A stretch of 64,000 nt of DNA. It comes from Enterococcus raffinosus (GTDB lineage Bacteria; Bacillota; Bacilli; Lactobacillales; Enterococcaceae). Below the pieces are notes generated by a model, which ran no database searches, was not told the DNA's origin, and saw nothing but the letters and a program-made list of their open reading frames with translations. Location: contig NZ_JXLA01000002.1 in the NCBI RefSeq assembly GCF_001886185.1, forward strand, positions 62,001 to 126,000, in the 5' to 3' direction. The translations under genes and the position numbers were made by a program. This document shows positions 11,712-19,479 of this stretch, piece by piece; positions within the stretch are counted from its first letter, which is position 1; the number at the start of each line of letters is the position of its first letter.

Positions 11712-12162
11712 AGGCTATGCTAAGAAATACAATTTGAAGAGTTTTATTAAGGAAATGCCTATGTCGCCAAATAACAATCCTAACAATGGCTTTTCGGGAC
11801 GCCCAGATGTGATCAAGCCGAATATCTATCATTCGATTTATGCGAAACCGTTGGCACAATGGGGAAATAAATATGGGAAGGTCGCGGATATTTCCGGCAG
11901 TTCTGTCGAAACATTAAAGGATGAACTCCGTAAGGGTAACCCAGTTGTTGTCTATGTAACGGGGAACTATGCAAAGCCAGTCTATGGTAAGTACTGGTGG
12001 GGAACAGGGATTGACAATGCCCACATTGTAACCCTAGATGGCTTCAATGAGTCGAACAATACGTATCATATCTCCGATCCAAATGCTGGAAAATACTGGG
12101 TTTCCGCCAGTAAATTTGAAGCCAGCTATAATTTAAGAAAATACGCTGTTGTTGTGAGATAA
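11694..12162 (+). pseudogene. C39-like peptidase remnant (C-terminal part only)
   Basis: From about 11695 a frame encodes ALQNKGYAKKYNLKSF... through to VVVR, about 155 residues. This resembles the C-terminal two-thirds of Peptidase_C39_2-type secreted proteins. The region after the lost catalytic Cys is present, including the conserved His in DNAHIVTLDGF and the Asp in ISDPNAG. No signal peptide, catalytic Cys or start codon with a ribosome site exists. The sequence emerges directly from the coding frame of the MFS gene. The simplest reading is a deletion that fused two genes. A hairpin terminator follows. Confidence 0.75.
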
Positions 12163-12171
12163 GCAGTGAGA

Positions 12172-12209
12172 AAAACAGCCAATCCCTTCATCAAGGGGTT
12201 GGCTGTTTT
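12172..12209. terminator. Bidirectional terminator
   Basis: Stem AAAACAGCCAATCCCTT (12172-12188) pairs with 12193-12209 around a 4-base loop. It lies between the peptidase remnant and the convergent DUF2461 gene and has T-runs on both strands. Confidence 0.9.
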
Positions 12210-12212
12210 GTT

Positions 12213-12905
12213 TTATTTACGCTCGGGAAAACGGAAGTCTCGAAGCGCAGTATTCAAAAATTGATTGAACTCTTTCATTAATAGAAACTTCTCTGTTGTC
12301 TCCATAACAAAATCATCGGCAGAAAGTATTTCTTCATCACTAATGAGTAATTCTAAATACATACTTTTATATTTCAAATAGTCTCCAATAGGGGTGTCAG
12401 CATAATCTTCATAGCCCCGCGGGATTCGCTTTAATTGATTTCCTTTCACCTGATAGTATTTTTTGAAGGCCGGCTTTTCAATAATAGAGAAAAATTGAGC
12501 TTCGTGTTCAATTAAAGCTTGACGAATACACTCTGTAGCGTCAGAAAACATATCCGCAAATAATCCTCCGCCTAAAAAAGACTGATTGTTTGGTTTCAAG
12601 AAAATAAAGTACCCACAGGGAATCGGCAGTTTTCCGTTTGGCCCGATATGAGCGCGAAAAACAGGATTATAAGGTGATTTATCATGACTAAAGCGTGTAT
12701 CACGATTAAGCTTGAAAGTTAAATTTTTTGCTGGTATCAAAGGACTATCAGGATCTTTTTCGTGAAGACTTTGAGAGAGACTGTCTATCAATTGATTGAA
12801 CGCTTCAGTTGCTTCCATACGAGCTTGCTTTGTTTCGTGGAACCATTCACGGTTGTTGTTTTTCTCTAATTCAGATAAGTAGTTAAAGATTTTTTTGTAG
12901 GTCAT
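12213..12905 (-). CDS. DUF2461 family protein
   Basis: A 230-residue cytoplasmic protein of the widespread DUF2461 (TIGR02453) family, recognised by NNREWFHETK near the N-terminus, the segment FRLNRDTRFSHDKSPY-like region and GGGLFADM. The function of the family is unknown. The ATG at 12905 overlaps the TGA of the upstream sigma factor gene by 4 bases, so it is translated from the same message. Its place directly behind an ECF sigma factor hints at a stress-linked role, which is inference. Confidence 0.88.
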   Translation of the reverse strand: MTYKKIFNYLSELEKNNNREWFHETKQARMEATEAFNQLIDSLSQSLHEKDPDSPLIPAKNLTFKLNRDTRFSHDKSPYNPVFRAHIGPNGKLPIPCGYFIFLKPNNQSFLGGGLFADMFSDATECIRQALIEHEAQFFSIIEKPAFKKYYQVKGNQLKRIPRGYEDYADTPIGDYLKYKSMYLELLISDEEILSADDFVMETTEKFLLMKEFNQFLNTALRDFRFPERK

Positions 12906-13750
12906 AAAAGTTCATCCTCCTGGGTTAGTTCCGATAATTGTTGTGATCCAAGCAGTTCTTTGAGAAACTGTTGAGGATCAAAAGTAGATTGATAGTGAGA
13001 CAAGGTTTCAAATATAAGGGTTTGCTCATCTAAAAATTCCATGTTTTGTTTTTGATGAAAAATTGTTCCTAGCTTTGATTTTTTTAAAGAAGAATAATCA
13101 AGCTGGGAAGGATTGAGTCGCTTTTGTTGAATAGCGAAGGGGATTCTCTTTTTACACTCACAGCTGCCACCAGCTACTCCACAATGGGTACTCAAAAAAC
13201 TTCCCATTCGTTTTCGTGTGCGAGATAGCTTCTTTCGATAGGCTTCCGGTGTCATTTCTAGTAAGCCACCGGCTAGCTGACTATTCATTTTAAACATCGT
13301 TCCCAAAATAAAAACACAGCGATCTTGAGGACTTAAGCACTGCAACATAATATTTGTGCAGGAAAGTTTTAATTCCTCAGCAAGCTCGTCTTCTTCTAAG
13401 CCGAAATAATTTTCATCAGTTACTGGAATCGACTGTTCTAGATCCTCTGCCATAAGATCAAAGGTCAGTTTTTCTTTAAAGGACCGCTTTTTTTGATTAT
13501 TTATCAGATAATTGATGGCAATTCGATAAACCCAGGTGCTAAAGCGACTATACTGCTTAAAAGAAGATAGGTTTGTCATTGCCTTAAGCAGAATTTCTTG
13601 CGTTGCATCTTCAGCATCAAAAACATTTCCCAACATCCTTAAAGAAAGATTGAATACACTGTCTTTAACCGAAGTTAATAACTCTGCTAAAGCATCGGAA
13701 TTCCCTGCCAGTGAGGCTTCAACGAGTAGTCTTTCTTGATCGTTTTCCAT
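12902..13750 (-). CDS. ECF-type sigma factor with C-terminal cysteine motif
   Basis: A 282-residue sigma-70 family factor. Region 2 spans about 20-95 (NVFDAEDATQEILLKA, then the FSTWVYRIAINYL stretch). A region 4 helix-turn-helix spans about 130-180, but its usual DxxGxS core is altered to SQLAGGLLEMTPEAYRKKLSR. A further 100 residues begin with HCGVAGGSCECKKR, a Cys-x6-Cys-x-Cys cluster. It resembles the CGLxNPxxPCRC-type cluster I recall in a group of ECF factors with C-terminal extensions, and could bind metal or sense redox state. No anti-sigma gene is adjacent. ATG at 13750 follows AAAGGAGGGAAATA. DUF2461 overlaps its end. Confidence 0.85.
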   Translation of the reverse strand: MENDQERLLVEASLAGNSDALAELLTSVKDSVFNLSLRMLGNVFDAEDATQEILLKAMTNLSSFKQYSRFSTWVYRIAINYLINNQKKRSFKEKLTFDLMAEDLEQSIPVTDENYFGLEEDELAEELKLSCTNIMLQCLSPQDRCVFILGTMFKMNSQLAGGLLEMTPEAYRKKLSRTRKRMGSFLSTHCGVAGGSCECKKRIPFAIQQKRLNPSQLDYSSLKKSKLGTIFHQKQNMEFLDEQTLIFETLSHYQSTFDPQQFLKELLGSQQLSELTQEDELL

Positions 13751-13872
13751 TATTTCCCTCCTTTAACCCATTAGACAAACGAAGAGGATAAGTGTGACAT
13801 AAATTGTCCAGCTTTCTTCTATTTTGTCAGATTTTTCCTTTTTTTGCTATGAATAATTCAAGACAAATAATC

Positions 13873-13918
13873 TTCAACACTCTATTCAACAGTTTCTGAT
13901 CATTCATAAAGTGTTGAA
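13873..13918. promoter_or_regulatory. Candidate upstream activator site for GfrR
   Basis: TTCAACACT (13873-13881) and AGTGTTGAA (13910-13918) are exact inverted copies with a 28-bp spacer. A further TTCAACAG lies at 13885 and TGTTCGACA at 13932. The cluster lies about 50-100 bp upstream of the -24 element, the usual distance for enhancer sites of sigma-54 activators. Binding by GfrR is inference. Confidence 0.5.
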
Positions 13919-13969
13919 CTTCTTTTGATTAATGTTCGACAGTTCTTCAAATAGAAGAGGAACAATAAC

Positions 13970-13985
13970 TGGCATCGTGCTTGCT
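13970..13985 (+). promoter_or_regulatory. Sigma-54 (-24/-12) promoter of gfrR
   Basis: TGGCAT-CGTGC-TTGCT matches the RpoN consensus TGGCAC-N5-TTGCW, with GG at 13971-13972 and GC at 13983-13984 at the required spacing. It reads toward gfrR, whose ATG lies about 80 bp beyond the expected start site. Confidence 0.7.
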
Positions 13986-14077
13986 TAATGAAAAGTGAAG
14001 GATGGATTTCTCTCTACTAAAAATTTAGATTGACTTTGAAGCAGCTTTTTTTAATATAAAGAGAAGGGGGAAAGTGT

Positions 14078-16849
14078 ATGAAAGAGGAATTATTAAATTA
14101 TTTAAAGAATCAAACCGCTTTTCTCAATTTAGAGGATCTTAGCGAATTATTTACCGCCTCAAAATTGGCTGAGGTTTTCAAGGTAAAACGAAATACGGTA
14201 AGCCAATACCTAAATCAACTGACTGAAAGCGGAGAGCTTGTAAAAATAAATTCCAGACCGGTTTATTATTTTCACAAAGGAGCCTTTGAAAAGCAATTTT
14301 TTGGGTTACGCACGAATCATTATGAAAGCGTTCAAATGATTTTAGCTGAACAGCCGATGTTTGGGAAAGAGCAGGACTTCTTTTCGCTTTTGATTGGCCA
14401 TGATAAAAGTCTCAATCGAGTCATTGAACAAATCAAGGCGGCGCTTAATTATCCTGATGGTGGTCTGCCGGTGCTGATCAATGGGGAGAGCGGTACTGGG
14501 AAAAGCTATCTAGTCAAGTTGGTTCATCATTACTGCATTCAAAAAGAGCTGTTACCAGAAGATGCACCTTTTATCACCCTAAACTGTGCTCAATATGCGA
14601 ACAATCCTGAATTGTTGACGAGTAATCTTTTTGGCAGTGTGAAGGGAGCCTATACAGGAGCAGAAACGGATCGAAAAGGAGCCTTTGAAGCTGCCGATGG
14701 TGGGATACTGTTTTTAGACGAGGTACACCGCTTAAATGCGGAAGGTCAGGAAAAGCTCTTTACGTATTTAGATCAGGGAGAGATTTATCGAATGGGAGAC
14801 ACTAGTCACCCAATAAGTGTTCATACCAGGTTGTTTTTTGCAACAACAGAGGATTTGACAAGTAATTTTTTGAATACCTTTATTCGGCGTATCCCAATTC
14901 AGGTGACGATTCCTTCTTTGCAGGAGCGAGCGAGAAATGAACGCTTAGAATTGATCTATTCTTTTTTGATCCATGAACAGACGAAAGTCAAACGGGAACT
15001 GCTGATTACAGGTCAGACTTTAGAATTATTGGCGAGTGGAAACTTTAAGGGAAACATCGGTGAGCTTAAAAATATCATTAAGGTCATGACAGCTAAGGCA
15101 CTTTCTGAAGTAAGTCCTGACCAGCCAGTAAAGCTGACTATTTATCACTTGCCAGAATCTTTGCTTTCAATGAATAGTTCTAATTTGCAAAACTCACTGC
15201 CTGAGGAAGTTTTGATCAATAGTGAATCGCGTCTGGATACTTTAATGTTAGCAAATACCCAGAGTCAGAAAAGAGTAGAGGATTCTTTTACTAAGATGAT
15301 TTTAGAATATCAAAAATCTCAAGGGCGATTAAGCGACTGTCAATTGAATTTAAAAGAAATCGTCGATCAGCTATTTGATTACCTGCTGTTTGAAACGGAT
15401 CGTCAGCAAAAGCATGAGATGCTCTTGTATCTCACTCAATATGTTCGTGAAACTTTTCGACAAATGGAAAGTGCTTATCAGATTAAGTTTAACGGTAATA
15501 GTGTCTATGCTGTCGGGTACTACTTATTTCAGCGAGGTTCTAGCCGTTGGATGTCTGAGGACACTCAAATCATGGAGCTGATACGTCAGCTAGAAACGCA
15601 AATCTCTGAAGCCTATCCAGCGAGCTATTATTATGTTCAGAGAATTCTTGAGCTATGCAAGCCAAAGGTAGATATCGAAATATCAGCAATGGATCGCATT
15701 GTATTGACTTTATATTTGAAAAAGGCTGATTGGACGAAAGAGCAAGGAATGGCAAAAGCGGTAATCGTCGCTCATGGTTATGCGACGGCCAGCAGTATTG
15801 CTAATGTAGCCAATCGCTTTTTAGGAAAAGATGTTTTTGAATCCTTTGATATGCCTTTGGATGTGACACCGCAGCAAATAGCGGAAGAAATTTTGGATTA
15901 TAGTGAAAACAATGATATCTCAAATGGGTTGGTTATTCTAGTAGATATGGGTAGTCTCAAGGAAATTTATCAATACTTTCCAAAACAAATCAACGTTCCG
16001 ATCGTTATTATGAACAACGTAACTACACCATTAGCCATCGCTGTGGGTGAAAATATCAAGTTTCAACGAACGTTGAATGAGCTGGCAACTAAATCTGCCG
16101 AGGAAGCACATTTTGATTGGGAAATCATTTATCCTAAGGAAAACCGAACCAAAGCGTTATTGACTACCTGTCAAACAGGGATCGGAACAGCTACGCAAAT
16201 TTGTCATTTACTTGAAAAAAGCTTGCCTAGTACGTGTGAGTTGAAGATACTTCCTTACGAGTATCGTGTTTTAGAAGAGAAAAAACTAGATGAGACTGTT
16301 TTTTCAGTTTATGAGGTGTTAGGAATTATTGGTACCGATGATCCTCACATTCCAAAGATGCCATATTTATCGTTAGAGGAACTGATTTCTGGTGATGAAC
16401 AGCAGATCCTTACAGAATGGTTAACATCAGTGATGACGGAGGAAGAAAATCAGATTTTCAATACCAATGTGATTCGTAATTTCTCTTTGGAAAAGGTTAT
16501 AGATTCAGTTACCATACTTGATACAGATAAGGTCATGAGGGAGATTGATCTATTTATGCGTGACTTAGAGTTGGCTGGAAGAATTCAGCTATCAAACGCG
16601 AAAAAGCTTGCTCTTTATGTACACGTTAGTTGTTTGATCGAACGGCTGATACGAAATGTTCCGATTGAGACCTACGAAGGTTATGCGGAACTGTATCAGT
16701 GTCAAAAAGAACTCTTGGAAATCATCAAACAGGCGTTTAGTGTCATAGAAAGAGATTATAGTGTCACGATCCCTGATTCTGAACTCGCTTATATATTCGA
16801 TATTATCCATGAAAAGTCTGATACTTCTATGAAAGACGAAGAATTTTAG
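14078..16849 (+). CDS. gfrR: LevR/GfrR-type sigma-54-dependent PTS-controlled activator
   Basis: A 923-residue enhancer-binding protein. An N-terminal winged helix (about 20-65) is followed by an AAA+ domain with Walker A GESGTGKS (136-143), the sigma-54 contact loop GAYTGA (190-195) and Walker B LFLDEV (211-216). After it come a PTS regulation domain (about 420-530), an EIIA-mannose-like domain (about 560-680), an EIIB-like segment with CQTGIGTA, and a second PRD (about 810-910). HPr and the partner EIIB are expected to control it by phosphorylation. ATG at 14078 follows AGAAGGGGGAAA. The adjacent PTS and deglycase genes point to control of the gfr operon, and its own gene has a sigma-54-type promoter. 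Confidence 0.9.
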   Translation: MKEELLNYLKNQTAFLNLEDLSELFTASKLAEVFKVKRNTVSQYLNQLTESGELVKINSRPVYYFHKGAFEKQFFGLRTNHYESVQMILAEQPMFGKEQDFFSLLIGHDKSLNRVIEQIKAALNYPDGGLPVLINGESGTGKSYLVKLVHHYCIQKELLPEDAPFITLNCAQYANNPELLTSNLFGSVKGAYTGAETDRKGAFEAADGGILFLDEVHRLNAEGQEKLFTYLDQGEIYRMGDTSHPISVHTRLFFATTEDLTSNFLNTFIRRIPIQVTIPSLQERARNERLELIYSFLIHEQTKVKRELLITGQTLELLASGNFKGNIGELKNIIKVMTAKALSEVSPDQPVKLTIYHLPESLLSMNSSNLQNSLPEEVLINSESRLDTLMLANTQSQKRVEDSFTKMILEYQKSQGRLSDCQLNLKEIVDQLFDYLLFETDRQQKHEMLLYLTQYVRETFRQMESAYQIKFNGNSVYAVGYYLFQRGSSRWMSEDTQIMELIRQLETQISEAYPASYYYVQRILELCKPKVDIEISAMDRIVLTLYLKKADWTKEQGMAKAVIVAHGYATASSIANVANRFLGKDVFESFDMPLDVTPQQIAEEILDYSENNDISNGLVILVDMGSLKEIYQYFPKQINVPIVIMNNVTTPLAIAVGENIKFQRTLNELATKSAEEAHFDWEIIYPKENRTKALLTTCQTGIGTATQICHLLEKSLPSTCELKILPYEYRVLEEKKLDETVFSVYEVLGIIGTDDPHIPKMPYLSLEELISGDEQQILTEWLTSVMTEEENQIFNTNVIRNFSLEKVIDSVTILDTDKVMREIDLFMRDLELAGRIQLSNAKKLALYVHVSCLIERLIRNVPIETYEGYAELYQCQKELLEIIKQAFSVIERDYSVTIPDSELAYIFDIIHEKSDTSMKDEEF

Positions 16850-16850
16850 C

Positions 16851-16897
16851 AAAGCAAGCGGTGCGCCACTAAAGTTGGCACACCGCTTGCTTTTATT
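16851..16897 (+). terminator. Terminator of gfrR, overlapping a sigma-54 promoter
   Basis: An 18-bp stem with one mismatch (16851-16868 with 16876-16893, loop CTAAAGT) is followed by TTTTATTATA two bases after the gfrR stop. Its right arm is also the -24/-12 promoter of the PTS operon. Confidence 0.8.
16876..16891 (+). promoter_or_regulatory. Sigma-54 (-24/-12) promoter of gfrABCDEF
   Basis: TGGCAC-ACCGC-TTGCT fits the RpoN consensus exactly at the invariant GG (16877-16878) and GC (16889-16890). Initiation is expected about 16902, giving a short leader of about 29 bases before the TTG start of gfrA. Two TAGTGTCA copies at 16738 and 16759 within gfrR, 21 bp apart, are weak candidates for the activator site. 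Confidence 0.8.
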
Positions 16898-16930
16898 ATA
16901 AGTGTAGAAGAGATTGAGAGGTGAATCGTA

Positions 16931-17350
16931 TTGGAAAGAAAACTGGTTCTAGCATCCCATGGCAAGTTAGCGTCAGGAATGCGTTCTTCTTTAGCACTGA
17001 TCTGCGGAACTCAAATAACAGTGGAAACATTGGATTGCTATTTAACAGAAGATTTCGACTTAGAAAAAGAAGTAAATGAACTGTTGGAAAAGTATCATCA
17101 GCAAGAATTGGTTGTGGTGACTGATTTATTCGGCGGCAGCGTAAATAATGAATTTTTAAGCCATATTGATCGTTCGGATTTCTATTTAGTCGCAGGAATG
17201 AATTTGCCATTTTTAGTAGAACTAACGATGCAGTTGCAAAGCGCTGACTCTCTGCCGCAGCTTATCGAAACAGCGTTGGAGTCATCGAAACAGATGATCC
17301 AATTTTGTAATCAAGTGGTTAAAAAGGAACTAGCAGAAGAAGAATTTTAA
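16931..17350 (+). CDS. gfrA: PTS mannose-family EIIA, glucoselysine/fructoselysine type
   Basis: First phosphocarrier of the mannose-class permease, taking phosphate from HPr. In the 139-residue cytoplasmic protein, His10 in VLASHGKLASG is the phosphorylation site and VVTDLFGGS is the conserved second loop. The start is TTG at 16931, eight bases after GAGAGGTG. An upstream start is not credible because the sigma-54 promoter begins transcription about 29 bases before it. It leads the operon EIIA-EIIB-EIIC-EIID-SIS-SIS. The sugar specificity is inferred from the two deglycase genes and the gene order, which match the gfr operon of Enterococcus faecium and Salmonella. Confidence 0.88.
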   Translation: MERKLVLASHGKLASGMRSSLALICGTQITVETLDCYLTEDFDLEKEVNELLEKYHQQELVVVTDLFGGSVNNEFLSHIDRSDFYLVAGMNLPFLVELTMQLQSADSLPQLIETALESSKQMIQFCNQVVKKELAEEEF

Positions 17351-17373
17351 TCATAAGAAATGGAGGAGAAAAA

Positions 17374-17844
17374 ATGATTTTACTAACAAGAGTGGATCAT
17401 CGATTATTGCATGGGCAAGTGGCATTTTCATGGACGCAGGGGTTGGGAGCCGATTGTATTTTGATCGCAAATGATGACGTTCCTACAAATGAACTGCGTA
17501 AAACAACGATCAAATTAGCCAAGCCGCAGGGAGTCAAATTGGTTATCAAAAATATCGAAGACTCGATTGCGGCACTTCAAAGCGGCGTGACAGACAAATA
17601 CAAATTGTTTATCGTCGTGGAATCGATCGCAGATGCAAAAAAACTAGCAGATGCGTATCCGCAAATCAAAAAAATTAATTTAGGCGGCATCAAAGCAAAA
17701 GAAGGCACAAGAAGCATCGGGAAAGCGGTAAATGTTCTACCAGAAGAGGAAGAAGTTCTAAAGGAAATGGTAAACAAAGGGATTGAAGTTGAAATTCGAC
17801 AAGTTCCTACCGATAAAAAAGTCGCTGTCACTGAAGTTCTTTAA
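17374..17844 (+). CDS. gfrB: PTS mannose-family EIIB
   Basis: Passes phosphate from EIIA to the incoming sugar. In the 156-residue protein, the active-site His13 lies in the family signature RVDHRLLHGQVAFSW, and the GGIKAKEGTRSIG loop is typical of mannose/sorbose EIIB. ATG at 17374 follows TGGAGGAGAAAAA. It starts 23 bp after gfrA. The PRD domains of the adjacent activator probably receive phosphate through this protein when substrate is absent. Confidence 0.9.
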   Translation: MILLTRVDHRLLHGQVAFSWTQGLGADCILIANDDVPTNELRKTTIKLAKPQGVKLVIKNIEDSIAALQSGVTDKYKLFIVVESIADAKKLADAYPQIKKINLGGIKAKEGTRSIGKAVNVLPEEEEVLKEMVNKGIEVEIRQVPTDKKVAVTEVL

Positions 17845-17864
17845 AAAAGAAAGGTTGAAGAAAT

Positions 17865-18653
17865 ATGCTTATTCAAGCAATTTTACTTGGGTTAGTCGCG
17901 TTTATTGCTCAGTCTGAGTATGCGTTAGGGACCTCACTCTTGTCCCGACCAATCGTAACGGGATTATTTACGGGGATCGTACTAGGAGATATGAAGGCCG
18001 GCATTATTATGGGGGCAACATTAGAGTTAGCATTTATTGGTTCCTTCTCAGTCGGAGCGGCGATTCCGCCGGATGTTGTTACTGGTGGTGTTTTAGGAAC
18101 CGCCTTTGCGATTACCGCCGGTGCAGGAACAGAAACAGCTTTGCTTCTAGGATTGCCAATTGCGACCTTGACATTGATTCTGAAAAATATTTATCTTGGA
18201 ATTTTAATTCCAATTATGAACCAAAAGGCTGATAAATACGCTGAAGAGGCCAATTATAAGGGAGTTGAGCGTATGCACTTAGCCGCTGGTCTGGGACTTT
18301 CTTTGATGCTTGGTTTAGTCGTAATGATCTCATTTATGGTAGGTAGTAAAACGGTTGGTAATTTGCTAGCTATGATTCCAGAATTTATTCAACACGGCTT
18401 ATCTGTGGCGACCGGTTTGATTCCAGCATTAGGGTTTGCGATGCTTGCTAGATTATTAATCAATAAGCAAGTGGCTCCGTATTTCTTCTTAGGCTTTGCT
18501 CTAGCTGCTTATTTAGAAATTCCGGTAACGGGAATCGCTATTTTCGGCGCCATCGTTGCGGTGGTTGTGGTGAATATTATGAATGTGCGCGGCGGTCAGA
18601 ATAATAGTGCTCAAACTTCAACAGGGGAGGTAGTTGATGATGATGACTTCTAA
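17865..18653 (+). CDS. gfrC: PTS mannose-family EIIC (membrane)
   Basis: One of the two integral membrane subunits of the sugar channel. The 262-residue protein is highly hydrophobic and carries the EIIC-man signatures QSEYALGTSLLSRPIVTG and LELAFIGSFSVGAAIPPD near the N-terminus, with about seven or more membrane segments. It ends in an acidic tail (DDDDF). ATG at 17865 follows AAAGGTTGAAG. Its end overlaps the start of gfrD by about 17 bases. Confidence 0.92.
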   Translation: MLIQAILLGLVAFIAQSEYALGTSLLSRPIVTGLFTGIVLGDMKAGIIMGATLELAFIGSFSVGAAIPPDVVTGGVLGTAFAITAGAGTETALLLGLPIATLTLILKNIYLGILIPIMNQKADKYAEEANYKGVERMHLAAGLGLSLMLGLVVMISFMVGSKTVGNLLAMIPEFIQHGLSVATGLIPALGFAMLARLLINKQVAPYFFLGFALAAYLEIPVTGIAIFGAIVAVVVVNIMNVRGGQNNSAQTSTGEVVDDDDF

Positions 18654-19464
18654 TGAAAAAGATGAGTTAAAAATCACGAAAAAAGATTTAAGCAAGGTGT
18701 TTTGGCGCTCTTTCCAAATGGAATTCTCTTGGAATTATGAACGTCAGATGAATCTCGCCTACTGCTACGCCATGATTCCAATCCTGAAGAAACTATATAA
18801 AACTAAAGAAACAATGGCTGCCGCATTGAAGCGCCACTTAGAGTTCTTCAATACGACTCCACACATTGTAACGTTGATTTTGGGGATTAACGCAGCGATG
18901 GAAGAAGAAAATGCCAACGATCCCAATTTTGATGTTTCAACCATTGATAATATTAAAACCTCGTTAATGGGCCCGTTAGCCGGAATTGGTGACTCCTTCT
19001 TCTGGGGGACCCTACGCTTGATCGCTACAGGTGTAGGAACGTCGCTAGCCATGCAAGGAAATATCTTAGGTCCGATTCTATTCTTGGTTATTTTTAATAT
19101 TCCACATTTATTGTTCCGCTATTTTGCGACTTCATGGGGCTATAAATTAGGGACAGGGTTTTTGAAGAAAATTCAAGAAAACGGCATGATGGGCAGTCTA
19201 ACATTAGGCGCTTCGATTATTGGGTTGATGGTTGTTGGTGGAATGACCGCCTCAATGATCGATATCAACATTCCACTAAAAATCGGTACAGGAGAAAATG
19301 CTGTGACCGTACAAAGTATTTTTGATGATATCGTACCAAGAATCTTATCCTTAGGCGCTTTCGGAGCAGTCTTCTATCTGTTGAAAAAGGAAGTCAAAGC
19401 GTTGACGATTTTATTAGGGTTAGCTATTTTTGGCATCCTTGGTTCATGGATCGGTCTCTTTTAA
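18637..19464 (+). CDS. gfrD: PTS mannose-family EIID (membrane)
   Basis: Second membrane subunit, unique to the mannose class. The 275-residue protein shows FWRSFQMEFSWNYERQMN and GPLAGIGDSFFWGTLR, both EIID hallmarks, with hydrophobic segments in the C-terminal half. Three successive ATG codons (18637, 18640, 18643) and a TTG at 18634 are possible starts. ATG 18637 has the best spacing to AGGGGAGG. It overlaps gfrC and precedes gfrE by 15 bp. Confidence 0.92.
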   Translation: MMMTSNEKDELKITKKDLSKVFWRSFQMEFSWNYERQMNLAYCYAMIPILKKLYKTKETMAAALKRHLEFFNTTPHIVTLILGINAAMEEENANDPNFDVSTIDNIKTSLMGPLAGIGDSFFWGTLRLIATGVGTSLAMQGNILGPILFLVIFNIPHLLFRYFATSWGYKLGTGFLKKIQENGMMGSLTLGASIIGLMVVGGMTASMIDINIPLKIGTGENAVTVQSIFDDIVPRILSLGAFGAVFYLLKKEVKALTILLGLAIFGILGSWIGLF

Positions 19465-19479
19465 GAATGGAGGAATAGA

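Larger units (their letters stand above)
13751..14077. promoter_or_regulatory. Intergenic region between the ECF sigma and gfrR genes
   Basis: This 327-bp gap contains no gene. It should hold the leftward promoter of the sigma factor gene, which I cannot pinpoint. It also holds a cluster of TTCAACA/TGTTGAA repeats at 13873-13940 and a sigma-54-type promoter at 13970-13985 reading toward gfrR. Confidence 0.7.
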
